In this document: positions 1 to 6,160 of the stretch, piece by piece | Numbering within the stretch: the first letter of the stretch is position 1 | Layout: each line of letters opens with the position of its first letter | Source: an uncultured Lachnospiraceae bacterium | GTDB lineage: Bacteria; Bacillota; Clostridia; Lachnospirales; Lachnospiraceae | Length of the DNA: 43,078 nucleotides | Reading direction: 5' to 3' | Assembly (NCBI GenBank): GCA_902786205.1 | Contig: CADABQ010000019.1 | Location: 1 to 43,078 of the forward strand | Translations under genes and position numbers: made by a program | Notes under the pieces: generated by a model | Seen by the model: only the letters and a program-made list of their open reading frames with translations | Database searches by the model: none | What the model was told of the DNA's origin: nothing

Positions 1-67
1 TAATGTTCCTCCAGCATCCGTATACTATCCAGCTATGCTATATGAAGCCGCTAAGGAAGCTGCCTAA
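1..67 (+). CDS. 3' end of an unidentified protein (partial)
   Basis: The frame beginning at base 2 is open and reads 21 codons ending in EAAKEAA before a TAA at 65-67, so this is the C-terminus of a plus-strand gene that starts outside the window. The piece contains the motif PASVYYPAMLYEAA and is alanine-rich and helical at its end. It is too short to assign a family. It is the only sizeable plus-strand protein end in the left 12 kb apart from a tiny lipoprotein ORF, and it converges on the zinc-ribbon gene at 115-519. Confidence 0.5.
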   Translation, partial: NVPPASVYYPAMLYEAAKEAA

Positions 68-114
68 TTGGAGACTGTCACTGGGGAGAATCTATCTTCC
101 TCTAACCATGGATA

Positions 115-519
115 TCAGTTCATTATAAAAGTTTTAGATTTTTGTCTTGACAACTGAACCATTATAAACAAAGTATCATAATCATATCTAATTGTTTTCA
201 GTTGCTTTTTTGCGTCTTGTATTGTCCAATGTTCGATTCCTTCCTCTTTAGCCCATTTGAATGGACATCCTTCTTTTACCCATTTGAGTCTTATAAAGCG
301 CCATACTATATCACAAGCAACGTTCTTTTCATCTTTTACATCATCCAATTCAGGTGCCATAATATGTAGCCTTTCTCTGTCATTACCACAATATTTTTCT
401 AAAATTTCTTCCTTTTCTAGACAATCATCAAAATCATATTCACTACCACAACATGGACATATATCCCCTCCCGAATAATATTCTTTAAAATTCCAACCAC
501 AAATATAACATAATGTCAT
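115..519 (-). CDS. Zinc-ribbon protein, probable orphan immunity protein (copy 1)
   Basis: A 134-residue cytoplasmic protein with no signal peptide. Two cysteine pairs near the N-terminus (CYIC at residues 4-7 and CPCC at 21-24) would bind one zinc ion. A long acidic and aromatic stretch follows, containing WRFIRLKWVKEGCPFKW. Proteins with this layout (zinc ribbon, then a W..G..W segment) are common in Firmicutes beside polymorphic-toxin genes and are thought to be immunity proteins; that assignment is inference. An AAAGGAG site sits 11 bases before the ATG. A near-identical paralog lies at 2328-2717, and the last 18 residues differ most. A broken toxin-like tail (542-741) lies just upstream on the same strand. 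The exact function is unknown. Confidence 0.75.
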   Translation of the reverse strand: MTLCYICGWNFKEYYSGGDICPCCGSEYDFDDCLEKEEILEKYCGNDRERLHIMAPELDDVKDEKNVACDIVWRFIRLKWVKEGCPFKWAKEEGIEHWTIQDAKKQLKTIRYDYDTLFIMVQLSRQKSKTFIMN

Positions 520-541
520 AGTAAGCTAATCTCCTTTCTTA

Positions 542-741
542 TCAAGGTTTTATATAATCTAATGCATAATTTAATGCCTTTTTTGCCCATACCTTATAAT
601 GCTGTGCATTATATTTAGAATGTTTTGGTAGAAAATAAGTTATTATTTTTTTTGTTTTTTATTATACACCAAAAATTCTAACGTCTTTTTATTAATCTCT
701 TTATAGCAATCGGCATAAAATCTAATTCCAACATCATAAAT
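542..741 (-). pseudogene. Decayed 3' end of a probable toxin gene (1)
   Basis: Two overlapping open fragments lie on the minus strand without start codons. The first (643-741) reads FYADCYKEINKK and continues to a TAA. The second (542-658), in another frame, reads LPKHSKYNAQHYKVWAKK and ends DYIKP at a TGA, 22 bases before the zinc-ribbon start at 519. The residue pattern looks coding rather than random, and a toxin C-terminus immediately upstream of an immunity gene is the usual order in polymorphic-toxin loci. The family assignment is inference. At least one frameshift separates the two fragments. Confidence 0.45.
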
Positions 742-851
742 TTAAAAATGAACCCCAATATAGTGTATAATTATTCATTATATTTGGATACATTTTTATA
801 CACTCTCACAGTTCAAATGGGACTTTATCTAATTCTCCTGTTTATAATAAA

Positions 852-873
852 ATCCCTTTTTTATAAAAGGGAT
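852..873 (-). terminator. Hairpin terminator, minus strand
   Basis: A perfect 9-bp stem (ATCCCTTTT / AAAAGGGAT) with a TTAT loop. Read on the minus strand it is followed by TTTATTAT, as in a rho-independent terminator. It would end transcripts coming from the repeat-flanked ORF at 1168-1419. Confidence 0.5.
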
Positions 874-910
874 AAAACTACTCTATGTATGGTATTTACT
901 AGTTTTATAT

Positions 911-937
911 AGTATATAGATAAAATACTATTTTTTT
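911..937. repeat. 27-bp direct repeat, copy 1
   Basis: AGTATATAGATAAAATACT followed by ATTTTTTT is found exactly again at 3000-3026. It carries a 5-bp inverted repeat (AGTAT/ATACT) followed by a T run. The two copies bracket about 2.1 kb of decaying accessory DNA. Confidence 0.7.
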
Positions 938-1046
938 TAGTTATATAAAAGTGTAAAAAAGATATAACTGAATTTGTAAAAAAGCGAAAAATAGTCATTA
1001 TTTCCCTTGGTTGAAAACCTCTTTTTAGGCAAGTATGTATATAAAT

Positions 1047-1151
1047 CTGTAAAAATATCGGCAATCATGTAAGTAAATCTGTAAAAATGTAGGAGAATAT
1101 AAACGAATCTGTAAAAATGTAGAATTATGTAAGTAAATTTGTAAAAATAAC
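1047..1151. repeat. Left array of 30-bp units / left arm of 85-bp inverted repeat
   Basis: The core CTGTAAAAAT (TTGTAAAAAT in the last unit) starts at 1047, 1079, 1109 and 1139, so the period is 32, 30 and 30 bp. Between cores the units share GTAG(A/G)A and GTAAGTAAAT segments. Bases 1067-1151 are the imperfect reverse complement of 1421-1505, forming one arm of a long inverted repeat around the ORF at 1168-1419. Confidence 0.75.
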
Positions 1152-1167
1152 GATGAGTTTCAGTTGT

Positions 1168-1419
1168 CTATCTATCATTATTTTTCAAATTCTCATATAA
1201 TATGCACATCCTGATATCTTCATTTGGAACATCACTTTTTGATATAACAATTATTGGCATTTTTTCATCGGAATATATAGATACTTCATTTAAACCCAAG
1301 TATTTTCTCACCTTTATCAATTGCTTTATAACATAAATGCAACTTTCTGATAGTATTTTATATACATTATATACTATGTTTGGTACTTCCTTCTTCTTTC
1401 GGCTATTGAAAAAAACCAC
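1168..1419 (-). CDS. Small hypothetical protein inside a repeat-flanked cassette
   Basis: An 83-residue reading frame of soluble, mixed-charge character with an N-terminal basic patch (NSRKKKEV) and a C-terminal segment ISKSDVPNEDIRM. No family is recognised. The only usable first codon is a GTG and no ribosome site is visible, so this may be a gene cut at its 5' end by the flanking repeat rather than an intact gene. The C-terminal segment is encoded again in a broken copy at 1606-1848, which shows that this is a real protein sequence and part of a duplicated family. The ORF lies exactly between two 85-bp inverted repeats. Confidence 0.4.
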   Translation of the reverse strand: MVFFNSRKKKEVPNIVYNVYKILSESCIYVIKQLIKVRKYLGLNEVSIYSDEKMPIIVISKSDVPNEDIRMCILYENLKNNDR

Positions 1420-1420
1420 A

Positions 1421-1505
1421 AAGATTTTTACACTTTTATTTACAAAATTCTACATTTTTACACTTTTATATATATTCTCCTACATTTTTACAGATTCGTT
1501 CACAT
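1421..1505. repeat. Right array of 30-bp units / right arm of 85-bp inverted repeat
   Basis: The inverted core ATTTTTACA(C/G) starts at 1424, 1454 and 1484, an exact 30-bp period. The whole block mirrors 1067-1151 with a modest number of mismatches. The two arms leave about 270 bp between them, filled by the small ORF at 1168-1419. Confidence 0.75.
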
Positions 1506-1508
1506 AAA

Positions 1509-1606
1509 ATGTAAGTAAAAGTGTAAAAATATATGAGTCTAAAAAAGAAAAACCCTTATTATTCAAGGACTTTTAAAAAAAAGGATTTTTACACTTTTAT
1601 TTACAT
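1509..1606. repeat. Second inverted repeat of the same unit (22-bp arms)
   Basis: Bases 1509-1530 (ATGTAAGTAAAAGTGTAAAA plus two more) are the reverse complement of 1585-1606 with one mismatch. The arms use the same unit as the arrays on the left. The 54-bp interior is A-rich and not coding. The right arm overlaps the stop codon of the pseudogene at 1606-1848. Confidence 0.65.
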
Positions 1607-1848
1607 CAACACAAATTCTCATATAATATGCACATCCTGATATCTTCATTTGGAACACCACTTTTTGATATAACAATTAATAAACGAACTTCTCTCTGAA
1701 CAACATTCACAGGTCTTTTATTACAAAAGGATACTGTGGCAGTATCTGGTTGCGTAATAATACACAATCTGTTATTATATTGTTGAAGTGTAAAAAGTGA
1801 CTTGGTGCTGATTGTCGAAAAGCAATAATAAAGGGAAAATATTTTTTC
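1606..1848 (-). pseudogene. Broken paralog of the repeat-flanked ORF
   Basis: An 80-codon minus-strand frame runs from a TAG to a TGA at 1606-1608 but has no usable start codon near its beginning. It reads TISTKSLFTLQQYNNRL early, then ITQPDTATVSFCNKRP, and ends ISKSGVPNEDIRMCILYENL. That last part matches the C-terminus of the ORF at 1168-1419; at DNA level 1612-1679 equals 1186-1253 with a single mismatch, while the upstream parts differ. This is a gene end whose 5' part is missing or whose two copies have exchanged 5' parts. The function is unknown. Confidence 0.55.
1612..1679. repeat. 68-bp duplication of 1186-1253
   Basis: The two stretches match over 68 bases with one substitution and lie in the same orientation. 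Similarity stops sharply on both sides. The match covers the 3' coding end of the small ORF and of its broken copy. Confidence 0.8.
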
Positions 1849-1993
1849 CTAGTTTTTTACTATTCAGTAATTACTTTATAGTATCAATTACCATTAATTT
1901 GGATATTGATGTCGAATTATAAAAGATAAAAAGCTTGTAAAATCATCAAAGAAAGGAGAAAATAAATAAAGAAATGAAGTTTTTTTTAAAGTT

Positions 1994-2170
1994 ATGAAAA
2001 ACAGTAATATATTTTTTTTGTTTGCGTTTATGTTTGTTTCTTGTTTTTTAATAGGGTGTGAAGATGAGAAAAAAGCTAATATCATACAAGATACTTCCGA
2101 TATTCAAGAAATATCTGCCACTTTATATAACAAAAAGGAAATAAAAGTAACAAACATAGAAAAAATATAA
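1994..2170 (+). CDS. Tiny lipoprotein, probably truncated
   Basis: A 58-residue frame starts with a basic MKN, a hydrophobic stretch (IFFLFAFMFVSCFL) and a lipobox LIGC with the lipidated Cys at residue 22. An acidic tail follows, EDEKKANIIQD, and the ORF stops at KIEKI-like residues. AAAGGAG occurs about 36 bases upstream and better serves a 7-codon frame starting at 1974 whose TGA overlaps this ATG. After the TAA another frame continues with SAFIGKLTNDR, so this may be the 5' part of a frameshifted lipoprotein gene. It is the only plus-strand gene signal between 68 and 12084. Confidence 0.4.
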   Translation: MKNSNIFFLFAFMFVSCFLIGCEDEKKANIIQDTSDIQEISATLYNKKEIKVTNIEKI

Positions 2171-2327
2171 GTGCTTTTATTGGTAAACTAACAAATGATA
2201 GATGAGAATGGTAATTTTTAAGCATTTAAAAATGGCTCCTTCACTACAAAGTGACATTTTAATACTTCAAAACTACCTTATAGTTAGTGTAAATTTACTG
2301 TTGGCACTGGCACTTATTAAAACAATT

Positions 2328-2717
2328 TTATTCACTTATTATTTTGTTTGCCAGCGTAACCAACGAATCATAACTATACCCTATGACATCTAATTGCTTT
2401 TTCGCATCTTCTATTGTCCAGTTTATGATTCGCTCTTTTTGTGCCCATTTAAATGGGCATCCTTTTTTTACCCAGGAGAGTCTTATAAACCTCCATGTTA
2501 TATCACGTGCTACTTCTTTTTCGTCATCAACATCATCGACTTCGGGTGCCATAATATACAGCTTTTCTCTATCATTACCACAATATTTTTCTAAAATTTC
2601 TTCTTTTTCTAAACAATCATCAAAATCATATTCACTACCACAGCAAGGACATATATCACCACCTGAATAGATTTCTTTAAAATCCCAACCACAAATATAA
2701 CATAATGTCATATCCAT
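2328..2717 (-). CDS. Zinc-ribbon protein, probable orphan immunity protein (copy 2)
   Basis: A 129-residue paralog of the protein at 115-519. The first 50 residues are almost the same, including CYIC and CPCCGSEYDFDDC, and the middle keeps WRFIRLSWVKKGCPFKW; the C-termini diverge. A site AAAGGATG lies about 10 bases before the ATG chosen here (MDMTLCYIC); the Met at residue 3 is the equivalent of the start in copy 1. A decayed toxin-like tail ends 36 bases upstream. Two close copies beside two different broken tails suggest retained immunity genes whose partner toxins were lost. This role is inferred from context. Confidence 0.75.
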   Translation of the reverse strand: MDMTLCYICGWDFKEIYSGGDICPCCGSEYDFDDCLEKEEILEKYCGNDREKLYIMAPEVDDVDDEKEVARDITWRFIRLSWVKKGCPFKWAQKERIINWTIEDAKKQLDVIGYSYDSLVTLANKIISE

Positions 2718-2753
2718 TTGCTATCATCCTTTCATATATTATAATATTTATTT

Positions 2754-2998
2754 CTATTGGACTTCTTTCCGTTTTCCCCCCGGCAAATCTTTAAATTTTT
2801 TTGCATGTTTGCCATAATGATAACCAAATCCTGTAAAAAATTTTTGAATAATAGGTATTCTGAACTTTCACCTGTATCTTACTAAATGCCTTTGATACGT
2901 CCGTTTTTACACCTTAAGTTCACCAAAGACATCCATAGAATGTATGAGTTTACATGTTTTAGGTGATATTTGTACAATTCATTATCTTTTCCTATATA
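2754..2998 (-). pseudogene. Decayed 3' end of a probable toxin gene (2)
   Basis: Fragments of coding-like sequence occur in three frames on the minus strand. GKDNELYKYHLKHVNSY comes first, then MDVFGELKV, and finally 37 codons containing FRIPIIQKFF and GFGYHYGKHAKKFKDLPGG before a TAG at 2754-2756. His-rich KHAKKF ends of this sort occur in C-terminal domains of polymorphic toxins, and the stop lies 36 bases before the zinc-ribbon start. Stops and frame changes show that it is broken. The tail is unlike the one at 542-741. Confidence 0.4.
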
Positions 2999-2999
2999 G

Positions 3000-3026
3000 A
3001 GTATATAGATAAAATACTATTTTTTT
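3000..3026. repeat. 27-bp direct repeat, copy 2
   Basis: Exact match to 911-937, including the T run. It lies between the decayed region and the terminator of the aroB operon and may mark the edge of the accessory segment. Confidence 0.7.
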
Positions 3027-3056
3027 ATTCATCAAAATACTCCAAAATTAATGTGT

Positions 3057-3104
3057 AATGTAAAACAGACGAGGTCTCAATTTAAACCGCGTCTGTTTTA
3101 CATT
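3057..3104 (-). terminator. Strong terminator of the aroB-lspA-rluD-blaI operon
   Basis: AATGTAAAACAGACG (3057-3071) pairs perfectly with CGTCTGTTTTACATT (3090-3104), a 15-bp stem with an 18-base loop. It lies 17 bases past the stop of the BlaI-family gene. The T-rich stem arms could act in both directions. Confidence 0.7.
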
Positions 3105-3121
3105 CACCATAATAAGGAAAA

Positions 3122-3484
3122 TTAACATTGTTCCCTAATAACCTTTTCCAATAACTGCAATGAAATTTCAGATAAATGTTGTTTACAAATATAATCAGCA
3201 ATAAAATGTTCCATAGAACCATCATAAAATTTATCTAACAAGTCCTGTGTTTCCGATTGCTGCATCATCGGTTTTGTTATAACTGGGTGACATATAAATC
3301 CAGGATCCTCACGTACAATTGCCCCTTTATCAATTAAACGATTAATAACAGTATAGGTTGTATTTTTCTGCCAGCCTACATATTCATTTACAATCTTTGC
3401 AATATCTTTAGCTGCTAACTCCTGATTGGACCATAGTAATTCCATAATATTTAATTCTCCATCATGTAACTTTATCTCTTGCAT
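3122..3484 (-). CDS. BlaI/MecI/CopY-family transcriptional repressor
   Basis: A 120-residue protein of the usual length for the family. The N-terminal half is a winged helix (ELNIMELLWSNQELAAKDI, then the recognition region NTTYTVINRL and the wing KGAIVRE). The second half is the dimerisation segment, with ITKPMMQQSETQDLLDKF typical of BlaI-like proteins. Such repressors bind promoter palindromes and are usually inactivated by a BlaR1/MecR1 membrane protease. No such protease gene is in the window; instead this gene is the last of the aroB operon, 18 bases after rluD. AAGGAG precedes the ATG. Its targets are unknown. Confidence 0.85.
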   Translation of the reverse strand: MQEIKLHDGELNIMELLWSNQELAAKDIAKIVNEYVGWQKNTTYTVINRLIDKGAIVREDPGFICHPVITKPMMQQSETQDLLDKFYDGSMEHFIADYICKQHLSEISLQLLEKVIREQC

Positions 3485-3502
3485 AACTATTCTATCTCCT
3501 TC

Positions 3503-4414
3503 TTATATGGTACGAAGCAATTTGTCAAAATACTCTGGTAATGGTGCCTCAAACTCAATATACTGTTTGGTTGTTGGATGAATAAATCCTAATATCCTTG
3601 CATGCAAAGTCTGTCCTTGCAAACGCATAGGAGACTTTGCAGGTCCATATACATCATCTCCCAATAAAGGATGATTTATGCTCGCCATATGCACACGAAT
3701 CTGATGTGTACGTCCAGTTTCAAGTTCACATTGAATATAGGAATAATTCCCTTTTAGGTTTCCTAACACATGATAATGTGTCACTGCATGTTTACCATTT
3801 TTATAATTTACTGCCATTTTTTTTCTGTCCACTGGATGCCGTCCTATTGGTGCATCTACAATACCATCTTTTTGTTGAAAACGATTATAAACAATGGCTT
3901 CATACCGCCTTGTAATACTATGTTCTTTCAATTGTTCAGCAATAAAACGATGTGCAGTATCATTTTTACAAGCAACAATAGCCCCTGTTGTATTCATATC
4001 AATACGATGCACAATTCCAGGGCGCATAATACCATTGATACCAGATAATTGTCCGGCACAATGGTAAAGTAATCCATTTACGATCGTACCACTATAATGC
4101 CCAGCTGCCGGATGTACTACAACTCCCTTTGCTTTGTTTACAACAATGATATCATCATCTTCATACAAAATATCCAAATCCATCTTTTCTGGCTGAATAT
4201 CTAATACTACAGGGTCTGGAACATAAACCGTAATTTTATCTGTCGCTTCTAATTTATAATTTGCTTTTACCGCCTTTTGATTTACAAGAACCTTTCCATC
4301 TTTAATTATTTTTTGTATATAAGAACGGCTCATATCTGGTTGTAATAAAGCCAACGCTTTATCAATCCGCTGCTTTTCCATATCTGTTGCCAGAAAATTT
4401 AGCTCATTACCCAT
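3503..4414 (-). CDS. rluD: RluA/RluD-family 23S rRNA pseudouridine synthase
   Basis: A 303-residue enzyme that isomerises uridine to pseudouridine in large-subunit rRNA. An S4 RNA-binding domain covers about residues 14-65 (IDKALALLQPDMSRSYIQK), and the catalytic domain holds HRIDMNTTG, where the Asp is the nucleophile, followed by GRTHQIRVH. The start overlaps the end of lspA by 8 bases and has GGAGGC at good spacing, so the two are translationally coupled. The lspA-rluD pairing is widespread in Firmicutes (ylyB in Bacillus). Which uridines are modified cannot be told from sequence. Confidence 0.9.
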   Translation of the reverse strand: MGNELNFLATDMEKQRIDKALALLQPDMSRSYIQKIIKDGKVLVNQKAVKANYKLEATDKITVYVPDPVVLDIQPEKMDLDILYEDDDIIVVNKAKGVVVHPAAGHYSGTIVNGLLYHCAGQLSGINGIMRPGIVHRIDMNTTGAIVACKNDTAHRFIAEQLKEHSITRRYEAIVYNRFQQKDGIVDAPIGRHPVDRKKMAVNYKNGKHAVTHYHVLGNLKGNYSYIQCELETGRTHQIRVHMASINHPLLGDDVYGPAKSPMRLQGQTLHARILGFIHPTTKQYIEFEAPLPEYFDKLLRTI

Positions 4415-4895
4415 TTACTTTGCCTCCATTTTCTGTCTCTTTTGAAAATGCAATCAATAAAAATAATGCAATTGCAGAAAGAGTGACATAACAATCTGCT
4501 ACATTAAAAATTGGAAAATCAATACATTTAAAATATATGAAATCAATTACATAATGATTGACCAAACGATCAATACAATTTCCCAGCGCACCTGCACACA
4601 TAAAAATAATACACCACGATATCCATTTGTACTCTGCTTTTTTTGCTATATGAAAATAAACGCATAACAATATTATGGATACAATTAAAGAAACAACGCC
4701 TAAAAAAACTGTTTTCCCACTAAAAATGCCAAATGCAGCTCCAGTATTTCCGCCTTCCAAATATTGAAATTCCAAGACTCCTTTCATTAACTCTATCGCA
4801 TTTTTCCCTTCTAAAGAGGCCTTTGCTATATATTTTGTACATTGATCAAAAAATACTAGAACAAGCATTGTAATAATGCCAAACCACTTTTTCAT
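4407..4895 (-). CDS. lspA: Lipoprotein signal peptidase (signal peptidase II)
   Basis: A membrane aspartyl protease that removes the signal peptide of prolipoproteins after lipidation. Four hydrophobic segments are visible, with the two catalytic blocks GNCIDRL and FNVADCYV. The start at 4895 (MKKWFGIITM) is preferred over an in-frame ATG 18 bases earlier because GGAGAG lies four bases before it; this gives 162 residues, normal for the family. It lies between aroB (20 bases downstream of its stop from this start) and rluD (8-base overlap). Confidence 0.92.
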   Translation of the reverse strand: MKKWFGIITMLVLVFFDQCTKYIAKASLEGKNAIELMKGVLEFQYLEGGNTGAAFGIFSGKTVFLGVVSLIVSIILLCVYFHIAKKAEYKWISWCIIFMCAGALGNCIDRLVNHYVIDFIYFKCIDFPIFNVADCYVTLSAIALFLLIAFSKETENGGKVNG

Positions 4896-4915
4896 TCTAC
4901 TCTCCAATCCCATAA

Positions 4916-6007
4916 TTACTTTTCAACAACATATCGGAAACCTTCTAACATTTCTTCTTTTGTAACAGTTGAATCAATCACTGCATGTCCAATTCCATCC
5001 AAAAGTATAAATTTAATTTTTCCAGCTTCCATTTTTTTGTCATTTTGTGTAATAGCAATTAATGTTTCTTCATCTAATTGTTTTACTGTTACAGGAAGTT
5101 GAAATTGGATTAATGTTTCACGTATCCTATTTAAATCTTGCTCTGAAATCATACCTCTTTTATAAGACATATACGCTGCAACAACCATTCCAATAGAAAC
5201 ACATTCTCCATGCAATAATTGGAAATCCATCATTTTTTCTATTGCATGACCTAACGTATGCCCAAAATTCAAAGTAGCTCGGATTCCCTTTTCAGTAGGA
5301 TCTTCTTCTACTACCACACGTTTGTTATCACAACTTCTGTAAATCATATACTCCAATACATCACTTTCCATATTCAGTAATGCATCCACATGATCACAAA
5401 GCCATTGGTCAAACTCTTTATCCTGTATATAACCATATTTTGTTACTTCTCCAAAACCACTATGATAAATACGTGGTGTTAATGTTTTCAATGTTGCTGT
5501 ATTAATATATACTGCTTTGGGTTGTTTAAAAGCACCTACCATATTTTTATAAGCTGCAAAATCAACCCCAGTTTTTCCACCAATGCTACTATCGACCATA
5601 GACAATAATGTTGTTGGCATCTGAATAAATGAAATTCCACGTAAATAGGTTGCAGCAACATAACCAGTTAAATCACCAACAACACCACCGCCCAAAGCAA
5701 TAAGAAAATCATTTCTATCAAATTTAGATTGAATTAAATACTCATACAAGCGATTTACAGAATCAAGATTTTTGTATTCTTCACCTGGTTTTAATGTAAA
5801 TGTTTCCACCAAAGTAGAATAATCCTTTGCTATCTCTACTACCTCTTCCATATAATACTTACTAATTGTCGTATCGGAAACAATACAAATACGATGCCCT
5901 GCTGTTTTCAATTCTCTCAAAACTGTATCCAATGAATTATAATCTTTTTCAATATAAATGTTATAAATCGCTTCTCCGTTTTCTTTTACTGTTAGCGTTT
6001 TGCTCAT
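4916..6007 (-). CDS. aroB: 3-dehydroquinate synthase
   Basis: The second step of the shikimate pathway: DAHP is cyclised to 3-dehydroquinate using NAD and a divalent metal. The 363-residue protein carries the NAD-binding GGGVVGDLTGYVAATYLRG, the substrate-binding SIGGKTGVD, and a metal-ligand region around NFGHTLGHAIE and LLHGE. Length is normal. It is the first gene of an operon with lspA, rluD and blaI, driven by the promoter at 6040-6068 and with AAGGAGAGG before the ATG. Confidence 0.95.
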   Translation of the reverse strand: MSKTLTVKENGEAIYNIYIEKDYNSLDTVLRELKTAGHRICIVSDTTISKYYMEEVVEIAKDYSTLVETFTLKPGEEYKNLDSVNRLYEYLIQSKFDRNDFLIALGGGVVGDLTGYVAATYLRGISFIQMPTTLLSMVDSSIGGKTGVDFAAYKNMVGAFKQPKAVYINTATLKTLTPRIYHSGFGEVTKYGYIQDKEFDQWLCDHVDALLNMESDVLEYMIYRSCDNKRVVVEEDPTEKGIRATLNFGHTLGHAIEKMMDFQLLHGECVSIGMVVAAYMSYKRGMISEQDLNRIRETLIQFQLPVTVKQLDEETLIAITQNDKKMEAGKIKFILLDGIGHAVIDSTVTKEEMLEGFRYVVEK

Positions 6008-6039
6008 AAAAACCTCTCCTTCTCTATTTGTTTATAACC

Positions 6040-6068
6040 ATTATATAAATATCTACATTATTTATCAA
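6040..6068 (-). promoter_or_regulatory. Sigma-A type promoter of the aroB operon
   Basis: On the minus strand TTGATA (6063-6068) and TATAAT (6040-6045) are separated by 17 bases. The leader to the aroB ATG is about 25 bases. The promoter lies between the divIVA terminator and aroB, which separates the two transcription units. Confidence 0.75.
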
Positions 6069-6108
6069 GCCAAAGTCAGACATAGTGAAATAAATTTCAT
6101 AAAAAAAA

Positions 6109-6139
6109 TCCCTATATCAATGTTTATTTGATATAGGGA
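6109..6139 (-). terminator. Rho-independent terminator after divIVA
   Basis: A perfect 12-bp stem (TCCCTATATCAA / TTGATATAGGGA) with a 7-base loop. On the minus strand it is followed by eight T residues. It closes the division cluster 21 bases past the divIVA stop. Confidence 0.9.
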
Positions 6140-6160
6140 AATGGTCTATCCCACAACATT

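Larger units (their letters stand above)
742..1046. other. AT-rich intergenic stretch without a convincing gene
   Basis: No reading frame here looks coding. It holds a minus-strand terminator-like hairpin (852-873), a 27-bp sequence repeated at 3000-3026, and two degenerate GTAAAAAA motifs (around 951 and 978) that resemble the 30-bp units starting at 1047. A short minus-strand fragment reading TGELDKVPFEL then stop (about 803-838) may be another gene-end remnant. Confidence 0.5.

Noticed and set aside
861..1064. 67-codon minus-strand frame
   Set aside because: Ile/Tyr/Phe-rich composition typical of AT-rich non-coding DNA; it runs through a hairpin and a repeat and has no ribosome site.
1047..1606. 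CRISPR array
   Set aside because: Unit similarity extends through the whole 30 bp, there are no unique spacers, and the arrays face each other in inverted orientation.
2202..2393. 63-codon plus-strand frame
   Set aside because: It overlaps the antisense of the zinc-ribbon gene end, lacks a ribosome site, and its composition is not coding-like.
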